Below, in pieces: positions 6,513-12,829 of a DNA stretch of 12,829 nucleotides. The notes under the pieces are model-generated. The model was not told where the DNA came from. It did not search any database and worked only from the letters and a program-made list of their open reading frames with translations. Each line of letters begins with the position of its first letter. The stretch's first letter is position 1. This DNA comes from Planctomycetota bacterium. GTDB taxonomy: Bacteria > Planctomycetota > B15-G4. The stretch spans positions 1 through 12,829 of the forward strand of contig QNBX01000134.1 of assembly GCA_003644265.1 (NCBI GenBank), in the 5' to 3' direction. The position numbers and the translations under genes are program-made.

Positions 6513-7691
6513 TCAGCGCGGGCTCGCTCCCGCGGCTGGCCGCGCGAGGCGCTCGATGACCCAGCGGAACTCGGCCGCCAGGCAGGCGTCGAGCGTCTCG
6601 GCGCCCAGGGCGCGGCGGCGCGCGGCGGGGATGGCGCCGAACGAGTAGGTCTCGATCTCCAGGTGCGGTGTCACCTCCGTCGAGCCCACCTCGGCCAGCA
6701 GGCGCTCGAGCCACGGACGCGTGGTGGCCAGCCGGCCCTCGTCGTCGAGCGGGTCGGCGAAGAGCGGCACATGCAGATGCACGCGCCACTCGTCGGCCCG
6801 GGCGGCGGCCTCGTCGGCCAGGGCCTCGGGCAGGTCGGGCAGACGCACCAGCGCTCCGGACGCGTCCCGGTAGACCACCTGATGAAACCAGCGGTCCTCG
6901 GCGAAGGGCCGCAGCAGCTCCCGGTCCTGGCCCGGGTTGTTGAGCACCACGGCGGAGCTGAGCTGCACCTTGGCGAGGGGCACGCCCGCTGCGCGCAGAG
7001 CGGACACCGAGGCCGCCATGTCCTCCCACTCCACGGCCTGGTGGCAGGCGTCGTAGCACAGGCCCAGGTGGCGGCGGGCCGCGTCCGACGCAGGCATCAA
7101 GCGACGCGTGAACAGGTCCACGACCTCGTCGGTGGTCTCCAGGAACGACAAGGGCTCGGGCTCGATGGCCAGGTTGATGCGTCGCCCGCTGCGCGCCTCC
7201 AGCGCCGCCAGGCCGTCGGCCGCCGCCAGCAGCCCCGCCACGATGGCGTCCTCGTCGTTGGCGCCCGGCCCCCAGGGCTTGTAGCTGCCCGAGTGAGTGG
7301 ACAGCGAGCCCTGCTCGCCCTCGGGCAGCAGGCCGGCCAGGGCCTCGGCCGCGGCCAGGGTGTAGTGCAGCCGCTCGGGCTCGGCCCAGGTGGGACGGAA
7401 CACCTCGCCCTTCACGCGCTCGGCGTGGAAAGCGCCATAGGGGAAGGCATTGACGGTGAAGGCGTACAGGCCCAGCTGCTCCAGCCGGCGACGCAGCGGC
7501 GTCGGGTCGGCCGCCAGTTCGCGGGCCACGCTGGCCGGCAGCCACAGGCCGACCCCCAACGCCTGCGACAGGCCCAGCTCGCGGCGCAGCGGCACGGCGT
7601 GGCGCTCCAGCGCGGCGAGCATGCCGGCCACGTCGTCGTAGGGGTGCACGTTGGTGCAGTACCCGAGCAGTTGACCGCTGGCCAGGCGCAC
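6513..7691 (-). CDS. eboE: EboE-like TIM-barrel protein (xylose-isomerase-like fold)
   Basis: A 392-residue protein from a GTG start 4 nt after the metalloprotease stop. It matches what I know of EboE, the member of the ebo cluster linked to metabolite traffic (in cyanobacteria, export of the scytonemin precursor). Seen: LLGYCTNVHPYDD (8-20), YAFTVNAFPYGAFH (76-89), LSTHSGSYKPWG (130-141), LAIEPEPLSFLET (174-186), LGLCYDACHQAVEWED (209-224), KVQLSSAV (241-248), WRVHLHVPLF (302-311) and LEIETYS (344-350). Glu178, Asp214, His217, His305/His307 and Glu345/Glu347 sit at barrel-strand ends and could bind a metal, as in sugar-phosphate isomerase relatives. No signal peptide, so cytoplasmic. I prefer GTG 7691 because the family motif starts right after it and GAGGGG lies 10 nt upstream. 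The ATG at 7763 would overlap the previous gene by 68 nt. No eboA, B, C, D or F is in the window. Confidence 0.82.
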   Translation of the reverse strand: MRLASGQLLGYCTNVHPYDDVAGMLAALERHAVPLRRELGLSQALGVGLWLPASVARELAADPTPLRRRLEQLGLYAFTVNAFPYGAFHAERVKGEVFRPTWAEPERLHYTLAAAEALAGLLPEGEQGSLSTHSGSYKPWGPGANDEDAIVAGLLAAADGLAALEARSGRRINLAIEPEPLSFLETTDEVVDLFTRRLMPASDAARRHLGLCYDACHQAVEWEDMAASVSALRAAGVPLAKVQLSSAVVLNNPGQDRELLRPFAEDRWFHQVVYRDASGALVRLPDLPEALADEAAARADEWRVHLHVPLFADPLDDEGRLATTRPWLERLLAEVGSTEVTPHLEIETYSFGAIPAARRRALGAETLDACLAAEFRWVIERLARPAAGASPR

Positions 7692-7695
7692 GGGC

Positions 7696-8487
7696 TCAGG
7701 GCCCCTCGACGAAGGTGCCCTTGGACTTGGGCGCCCTGAAGTTGAGTCCCGCGCTGACCACACCGCTGCTGGCCTCGCAGGCCGTGAGCGTCAGGGTGTA
7801 GCTGCCGAACTTCGTCAGCTCCAGCCGCTTGAGTCGCAGGCTGCGTCCGTCGTTCAGGATCTTGGTGGCGGCCAGGGCCTGCTCGCTGCCAGCGACACCA
7901 CACGCGGACGCCGTCAGCACCGGCATGCCGTCTGGATCGGTGATCACGAGCAACGGACGCAGGCCCTCCTTCTTGCTGCCCTTGATGGAGCCGCTCAGCA
8001 ACGAGCCGGCCTTGGCGTCGATGCGGGTGATGAACGGCGTACCGCTGCTGTCGTCGTCGCCGGGTCCGGGGCCCTCGGGGGTGGGCGGCAGGCCCAGGAA
8101 CACGCCGTCCTTCTTGGAGAGCCGGAAGCGTCGGGCCTGGGTGGGCAGCACCTCGCGCGTGGTCATGCGGAAGCTGCCCGCCCCCGCCAGCGCGCCCGCC
8201 AGCAAGGTGTAGCGCCCGGTCTCCGGCAACACGTACGCCTTGAGCCGAGCGCTCCTTGCTGAGCTCTTGCTGAGCGCGTCGTCGAAGGCGGGGCTGGCCG
8301 GATCGCTGCTCACCCAGGGCTCACCGTCCGTGCCCAACAGGGTCACGAAGGGCGTCAGGTCGCTCTTGCCCAGACGCTTCACGGTGACCGTGAGCCGGGT
8401 GCCCGCGAGGCCGTCGAGCAGGGCCGCGTCGGTGTCGCCCGCGCCGCTGAGCACACCCTGCAGGCGCAGGCCGTTGCCGAGCAGCGG
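7696..8487 (-). other. C-terminal duplicated module of the metalloprotease (residues 692-954)
   Basis: Two tandem beta-rich repeats, reminiscent of bacterial pre-peptidase C-terminal (PPC) domains. Repeat one contains GLAGTRLTVTVKRLGKSDL and VLPETGRYTLL. Repeat two contains IDAKAGSLLSG, GSKKEGLRPLLVITDPDG and KFGSYTLTLTA. Repeat two follows a Pro/Gly/Asp-rich linker and ends in NFRAPKSKGTFVEGP. The same layout recurs in the upstream paralogue. Confidence 0.7.
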
Positions 8488-10560
8488 CGCGACCTGAACG
8501 CCGTGCGCGAACACCGCCGCGGCGCCGTCGGCCCGGCGCACCAGCAGCGCGGCGTCCCCCACGGGCAGGGGGCCTGCGGGCGTGGTGGCGGTGAGCTGAT
8601 CGCCGTCCCACGCCGTGACCAGCGTGGTCCCGCCGCTGCCGTCGTCCGCCTGCACGAACAGCTCCACCACTGTGGTGCCGTCGAAGCCGCTGCCGCTCAC
8701 GCGCAGCAGTTGGCCGCCCTCGCGCGCGAGCAGCGGCGGGTCGACCGCCGTGATGATCGGATCGTCCGCCGCCACGTAGCTGAAGGCGCCAAACGCGGAG
8801 TCGGCCAGGTCGCTGCAGCAGCCGTGGCGCACCACCAGCGTGACGTCGCCGGCCGCGCCGCCCGGGGAGGAGACCACCAGCGAGGTCGCCGTGCGGGACA
8901 GGACCGCCGCGACCACGCCGCCCAGCTCCACCGCGGTGTCGTCGTCGAAGCCCGAGCCGGAGATGGTGAGCAGCGTGCCGCCGGCCGTGCTGCCCGCCTG
9001 CGGGAACACGCCGCCGATCAGCGGAGCCGCGCCCGGCACGATCTCGAACTCAGCGCGCCGCTCGCCGCCCGACACGTCGTAAAGCACCAACTGCACCGGC
9101 CCGGGCGCCATGGCGGGCAGCGTGACGAGCAGCGACGAGCCGTCCGGCGCCACCGCATCCAGCGCCGCCGGCGTCCCGCCCACCAGCACCTCGGCCACGT
9201 CGGCCAGGTTGTCGCCCAGCAGCATGATCTGCGTCCCGCCGGCCGCGGGGGCGCAGGCCGGCACGAGCTGCTCCAGGGACATGGGTGCGGGCAGCACTTC
9301 CAGCAGGCCGTTGAGGGTGGTGAGCCGTCCGTCGTCGCCCAGCAGGCTCAGGTCGTGCAGGCCCAGCTCGGCGCTGGCAGAGGCCTGGATGGTGACGTTC
9401 GCCGTGGTGCCGGTGTGGGTCACGCTCAGGGGGTTCAGGCCGTCGCCAGGGATGTCGGCCGCGACGACCGAGACCTCCTCTCCAAGGCCCGGGTTCTCGA
9501 GGAACACGATGAAGAAGACCTGGCCACCGCGGCAGATCTTGATCGACGTCTGGGGCGCGATGGCGCGCAGCACGCTGTCTGGAGCGAGCGTCAGCGGCGG
9601 CACGAGCACGCTGGAGCCCTGCGCCACCTCGATCGGCGCCGTGGACGCGGGCGAGAAGGACCTGTCGAAGCCGTTGGGCACGCCCGCGGCCCCCGGGGAG
9701 CTGTGCATGCTGTCCGGGTCGAGCGGTTCGGCCACCGGCGCGGCGGTCACGACGTAGCTGCCGGCCGGCAGACCCGTGAGCGTGTACGCGCCCCCCACCG
9801 AGTAGGCGCCGCTCACGACCTGCCCCGTGCTGGTCGAGCGCGCCCACACGTTGGCGCCGTCCACGGCCGGCGTGAGCACGCCGCTGATGACGCCCGCGGG
9901 CGGCCCGGGGTAGATCGCGGCGGCCGCCGCGGCGTCGTCGGCATGCAGCGTGCGCGGACCGAAGTTGGCGAAGCCCGTGAAGGGCGCCATGGTCGCTCCC
10001 AGCACCTGGCTGTGCCCGATGCCGATGAAGTGCCCGATCTCGTGGGCGCCCACGCCTTGGATGTCGAACGCCCCTCCCGACAGGTCGGCAGAGAACCGGA
10101 AGCCGCCCTCGCTAGGGCCGTCGTTGGCGTTGAAGAGGATGTCGGCGTCCACGATGCGGCCGCTGGCAACCTCGAACTGGATCGGCGTGACGGCCACGAC
10201 GCCTGCGCCAAACGGAAAGAAGCCGTCGCCCTCGTCGAACAGCACCAGGTGCAGGTTGTCGGCCTCCCAGTCGCTGCGCGCGCGCTGGGTCGGGTCGGCG
10301 TTCTCCAAGAAGCTCACGCTGGAGCCGGGCAGCTGCTCCCACGCGGCGAACGCCCGGCGCAGGGCCACGTCGTCGGCGTCCCCGGGCACGTCGGCCGAGC
10401 CGTCCGCATGCAACACGTAGCTCAGGGGCAGCTTGTTCTGGGGCCAGAAGAAGACCGACCCGCCGGACGTGTGCAGGCGCACCCAGGCATCGGATGACGA
10501 CGCCACCAGCACCAGCGCCACGGCCAGCAGGAGCAGCCGGTGGAACACGCGCGCGGCCAT
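7696..10560 (-). CDS. Secreted matrixin-type zinc metalloprotease with TIG domains
   Basis: A 954-residue multidomain secreted enzyme. Residues 1-25 are a signal peptide (RLLLLAVALVLVASSSDA). Residues 26-218 form a matrixin-like peptidase, with the zinc site AHEIGHFIGIGHS (His173, Glu174, His177, His183) and the Met-turn at Met191 (TMAPF); the preceding IVDADILFN is also typical. No cysteine-switch propeptide is visible. Residues 222-275 look like a carboxypeptidase-regulatory-type beta-sandwich (AGVISGVLTP, LTGLPAGSYVV). Three IPT/TIG-type domains follow (about 430-508, 512-598, 600-691), then the duplicated C-terminal module (692-954) shared with the upstream gene. It should cleave peptide bonds outside the cytoplasm; the substrate is unknown. 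The ATG at 10560 has GAGGAGA 9 nt upstream and lies 28 nt after its paralogue. eboE follows after 4 nt, so the three genes look like one transcript. Confidence 0.93.
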   Translation of the reverse strand: MAARVFHRLLLLAVALVLVASSSDAWVRLHTSGGSVFFWPQNKLPLSYVLHADGSADVPGDADDVALRRAFAAWEQLPGSSVSFLENADPTQRARSDWEADNLHLVLFDEGDGFFPFGAGVVAVTPIQFEVASGRIVDADILFNANDGPSEGGFRFSADLSGGAFDIQGVGAHEIGHFIGIGHSQVLGATMAPFTGFANFGPRTLHADDAAAAAAIYPGPPAGVISGVLTPAVDGANVWARSTSTGQVVSGAYSVGGAYTLTGLPAGSYVVTAAPVAEPLDPDSMHSSPGAAGVPNGFDRSFSPASTAPIEVAQGSSVLVPPLTLAPDSVLRAIAPQTSIKICRGGQVFFIVFLENPGLGEEVSVVAADIPGDGLNPLSVTHTGTTANVTIQASASAELGLHDLSLLGDDGRLTTLNGLLEVLPAPMSLEQLVPACAPAAGGTQIMLLGDNLADVAEVLVGGTPAALDAVAPDGSSLLVTLPAMAPGPVQLVLYDVSGGERRAEFEIVPGAAPLIGGVFPQAGSTAGGTLLTISGSGFDDDTAVELGGVVAAVLSRTATSLVVSSPGGAAGDVTLVVRHGCCSDLADSAFGAFSYVAADDPIITAVDPPLLAREGGQLLRVSGSGFDGTTVVELFVQADDGSGGTTLVTAWDGDQLTATTPAGPLPVGDAALLVRRADGAAAVFAHGVQVAPLLGNGLRLQGVLSGAGDTDAALLDGLAGTRLTVTVKRLGKSDLTPFVTLLGTDGEPWVSSDPASPAFDDALSKSSARSARLKAYVLPETGRYTLLAGALAGAGSFRMTTREVLPTQARRFRLSKKDGVFLGLPPTPEGPGPGDDDSSGTPFITRIDAKAGSLLSGSIKGSKKEGLRPLLVITDPDGMPVLTASACGVAGSEQALAATKILNDGRSLRLKRLELTKFGSYTLTLTACEASSGVVSAGLNFRAPKSKGTFVEGP
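7702..7707 (-). promoter_or_regulatory. Ribosome binding site for eboE
   Basis: GAGGGG on the minus strand lies in the last codons of the metalloprotease gene, 10 nt before the GTG at 7691. It supports the GTG start and translational coupling to the upstream gene. Confidence 0.45.
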
Positions 10561-10569
10561 TCGCCGTTC

Positions 10570-10576
10570 TCTCCTC
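10570..10576 (-). promoter_or_regulatory. Ribosome binding site for the metalloprotease
   Basis: GAGGAGA on the minus strand, 9 nt before the ATG at 10560, in the 28-nt gap after the upstream TIG protein. It fixes the signal-peptide start. Confidence 0.7.
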
Positions 10577-10588
10577 GGTCAGCTCGGC

Positions 10589-11329
10589 TCAGAGCTCGAA
10601 GGTCGCCTTGACCTTGGGAGGGCGCAGGTTGAAACGGCCGGTCACGATCCCGCTCGTCTCACCCCCGGCGCTCCACACCATGCGGTAGCTGCCAAAGGCC
10701 GGCAGCGCCACCTGCTTGAGACGCACCGAGATCTGATCCTTGCCGACCGTCACCCGTTCGATCAAGTCCTGAGCTCCCAGCACGGTGCCGTCCTCCAGGG
10801 TCTGCAGCAGTTGGACCCCGTCAGGGTCTTGCAAGCTGCTCAGGACGAGCTTCAGCCCGTCTTTCTTACTCCCCCGGAATGTGCCCGTGATGCGCGTCCC
10901 CGCCTTGGCGTCAAAGACGATCTCGTGCTGCTTGGGTCCCAGGGTGACATCGTCCGGCTTGGAGAGCTTGATGCGCCGGGCCTCGAGGGGCAGTTTCTCG
11001 CGGAATGAGAGCTTGTAGGGCCCGGCGCCGGACTCGCGCTGGATTAGCAGGCGATAGCGGCCGGTCTGCGGCAACACCACCTTGCGCAGCATGGCGCTCT
11101 TGGCCGTGAGCTTGACCTGCTCGGCGTCGAACTCGGGGTCGGCCTCGTCGGTGCTCACCAGCACCGCAGCGTCCGGATCCACCAGCTTCAGCTTGGGGAT
11201 CAGATCGGTCTTGCCCACGCGGCGCTGGATGATCGTGACCTGGGTGCCGGCCAGCCCGTCGAAGACCACCTCGTCCGACGGGTCGTCGTCGCCCAGCTCG
11301 CCGCTGGCCTTGTTGCCGTTGCTGAGCGC
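10589..11329 (-). other. C-terminal duplicated module of the TIG-repeat protein
   Basis: Two PPC-like repeats. The first has GLAGTQVTIIQRRVGKTDL and VLPQTGRYRLL; the second has FDAKAGTRITGTFRGSKKDG, LQDPDGVQLL and AFGSYRMVW. It closes with FNLRPPKVKATFEL. It aligns end to end with the module at 7696-8487, which shows common descent of the two adjacent genes' 3' halves. Confidence 0.7.
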
Positions 11330-12829
11330 GGCGGAGAAGCCCAAAGCGCCCTGCGCCAGCGCCACCACGTCGTTGGCCATGCGCACGGCCACGTTGACGT
11401 TGCCGAGCGGCAGCGGGCCGTTGGGCGTGACCGCCGTGAGCGTGGTGCTGTTGACGAAGGTCGTGGCCAGGGCCGTGCCGCCCTCCAGGGTCACCGCGTC
11501 GGTGAACAGCTCCACGATCGAGAGACCGTCCACGAAGTGGCTGCCGGTGACCGTGAAGACCTCGTTGCCGGTGGAGGCCAGCTGCCCCGGCGCCACCGCT
11601 GCGATGCTGGGATACAGCACGTTCACGCCGTTGACGTCGGCGGCCACCAGGCCTCCGGTCAGGTCGATGGCCAGCGTCGCGTCTCCGCCCGGCAGGGGAC
11701 CGATGGGCGTGATCACGCTGATCTCGGTATCGGAGACCACCGTGGCCACCAGCTGCGTGCCGCCCGAGAGGTCGCCCTCGTCGGCAAACAGGCGCACCAC
11801 CGCGTCCGGCGTGAAGCCGACACCGGTGAGCGTCAGGACCTCGTCACCCGAAGGGCTGAGCTGGGACGGCGTCACGCTGTCCAGGCTGGGCGCCAGGATC
11901 TGAACGCCGCCGGCCAAAGCGGCCACCAGCGGGCCGTCCATGCTCACGACCACGTTGGCCAGGCCGGCAGGCAGCGGCGCCATGCTGAAGGGCACCTCCG
12001 CCAGCAGCTCGACCTCGGACACAAACGTGGTGGCCAGGGGCGTGCCGCCGCTGAAGTCGTTCAGGTCGGTGAAGAGCTCCACCACGGCGCTGTCGGTGAA
12101 CTCGGTGCCTGTGATGCTGAGCGTCACACCGCCGGTCTGGGCAAAGACCGCCGGCGACACGCCGGTGAGCGTGGGCGCGTCCACCTCCACAGCGTCGGGC
12201 AGCAGGTCGGCCTGGCCGCCCGGAAAGCGCACCACCAGGGCATGGTCGCCGCCCGGCAAGGGGCCCGCCGGCGTGGCGGCCTTGAGCTCGGTGCTGCTGA
12301 CAAAGGTGGTCACGAGCGCTGTGCCGCCGTCCCCCGTGCCGGGGTCGTTGAACAGCTCCACCACGGCGCTGTTGATGAAGCCCGTGCCGGTGATGGTGAG
12401 CAGTTCGTTGCCGCCCTGGCTCAACACGTGCGGAGTCACGCTGTCGATGGTCGGGTCGGGGCCGAGCTGCAGCGCGTCGAAGGCGCCAAACTCGGTGGCC
12501 CACATGTCGTTGGCGCAGCCGGACTGGGCCACGGTCACGTCGTACTGTCCCTGGGGCAGCCCGGGCGTCAGCGCGCGCAGCAGGCTGGCCGACACCAGCT
12601 CCAGCGAAGCCGCGGGCGTGCCGTTGAAGAACACGCTGCTGACCGGGCCGAAGCCGCTGCCGTTGATCGAGACCCAGGTGCCGCCGTTGACGTCGCCCGC
12701 GGAAGGGAAGACCGAGCCGATGCTGGGCACGCCGCCGTCAATGAACACAAAGGCGTCGTCCAGACGAGCCTCATCACCCATGGCATTGACGACCACCACG
12801 TCCACCGAGCCCGGCTCCAGCTGCGGCGG
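10589..12829 (-). CDS. Large extracellular IPT/TIG-repeat protein, 5' end outside window
   Basis: At least 746 residues. The frame is open to the right edge (it reads PPQLEPGSVDVVVVNAMGDE at the boundary), so the start and any signal peptide are missing. The start of the window covers the end of one TIG domain. Then follow TIG 1 (track from about 12727), four similar TIG domains of 93-95 residues (12454-11330), and the duplicated C-terminal module (11329-10592). Each TIG begins with a P-[ST]-[IL]-x-x-V-x-P strand and has a T-G-x-x-F turn. Such immunoglobulin-like arrays serve as stalks or binding modules in cell-surface and secreted proteins. No catalytic motif is seen in this part. The C-terminal half is paralogous to the metalloprotease encoded 28 nt downstream, so the missing N-terminus could also hold an enzyme; this is inference. 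Confidence 0.88.
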   Translation of the reverse strand, partial: PPQLEPGSVDVVVVNAMGDEARLDDAFVFIDGGVPSIGSVFPSAGDVNGGTWVSINGSGFGPVSSVFFNGTPAASLELVSASLLRALTPGLPQGQYDVTVAQSGCANDMWATEFGAFDALQLGPDPTIDSVTPHVLSQGGNELLTITGTGFINSAVVELFNDPGTGDGGTALVTTFVSSTELKAATPAGPLPGGDHALVVRFPGGQADLLPDAVEVDAPTLTGVSPAVFAQTGGVTLSITGTEFTDSAVVELFTDLNDFSGGTPLATTFVSEVELLAEVPFSMAPLPAGLANVVVSMDGPLVAALAGGVQILAPSLDSVTPSQLSPSGDEVLTLTGVGFTPDAVVRLFADEGDLSGGTQLVATVVSDTEISVITPIGPLPGGDATLAIDLTGGLVAADVNGVNVLYPSIAAVAPGQLASTGNEVFTVTGSHFVDGLSIVELFTDAVTLEGGTALATTFVNSTTLTAVTPNGPLPLGNVNVAVRMANDVVALAQGALGFSAALSNGNKASGELGDDDPSDEVVFDGLAGTQVTIIQRRVGKTDLIPKLKLVDPDAAVLVSTDEADPEFDAEQVKLTAKSAMLRKVVLPQTGRYRLLIQRESGAGPYKLSFREKLPLEARRIKLSKPDDVTLGPKQHEIVFDAKAGTRITGTFRGSKKDGLKLVLSSLQDPDGVQLLQTLEDGTVLGAQDLIERVTVGKDQISVRLKQVALPAFGSYRMVWSAGGETSGIVTGRFNLRPPKVKATFEL
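11330..12454 (-). repeat. Four tandem TIG-domain repeats (about 280-bp period)
   Basis: Repeat units are at 12176-12454, 11891-12175, 11612-11890 and 11330-11611. Each encodes a P-[ST]-[IL]-x-x-V-x-P start, then TGxxF, SAVVELFxD or a variant, GGTxLxTTFVxxTxL and TPxGPLPxG. The DNA copies are clearly related but diverged, so the duplications are not recent. One more domain of this subtype is in the metalloprotease (residues 600-691). Confidence 0.8.

Noticed and set aside
8503..10497. Plus-strand open frame of 664 codons opposite the metalloprotease
   Set aside because: The minus strand encodes an intact HExxHxxGxxH site and TIG domains. The opposing frame is compositional shadow.
1..12829. 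CRISPR arrays, tRNA or rRNA genes, insertion sequences, toxin-antitoxin or phage modules
   Set aside because: Looked for on both strands by eye. No regular short repeats with spacers, no cloverleaf-like or rRNA-like sequence, no transposase or integrase motifs were seen. The only tandem repeats are protein-domain repeats.

Overview
The window is very GC-rich and every gene I can support lies on the minus strand, so transcription runs from base 12829 toward base 1. The C5-pathway haem genes, Sec-type signal peptides, Shine-Dalgarno sequences and large secreted multidomain proteins indicate a bacterium with a developed secretome. Taken together this fits an uncultured high-GC lineage such as Planctomycetota or Myxococcota, but nothing here fixes the phylum. 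No RNA genes, insertion sequences, phage genes or CRISPR arrays were seen. Coding is dense and the gene set is mostly chromosomal in character.

Region 12829 to 6513 looks like one tightly packed unit. It begins with the 3' part of a large secreted protein built of IPT/TIG beta-sandwich repeats. After 28 nt comes a secreted matrixin-type zinc metalloprotease that carries TIG domains and the same C-terminal module as its neighbour. Four nt later comes a solo eboE-like TIM-barrel gene with a GTG start. The two secreted proteins are paralogous over their C-terminal halves. Both end in a duplicated module of about 115 residues per copy, closing with a basic PK-x-K-x-TF tail.

Region 6512 to 6160 is a 353-nt gap with no convincing gene. 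It is followed by an exported 529-residue protein that resembles a zinc peptidase in layout but lacks the key residues (4570-6159). Then comes a group II PLP-dependent amino-acid decarboxylase (2968-4494).

Region 2887 to 1 is a haem/tetrapyrrole pair. hemA (glutamyl-tRNA reductase) overlaps by 4 nt a fused hemC-hemD gene that runs off the window. HemA makes glutamate-1-semialdehyde. HemC polymerises porphobilinogen and HemD closes uroporphyrinogen III, so the fused protein joins two consecutive steps. HemL and HemB, which act between them, are not in the window.

The points most worth a second look are: the shared C-terminal module of the two secreted proteins; the eboE gene coupled to a metalloprotease with no eboABCDF partners in view; the low-complexity insertion inside domain 3 of HemC in the HemC-HemD fusion; and the apparent pseudo-peptidase.
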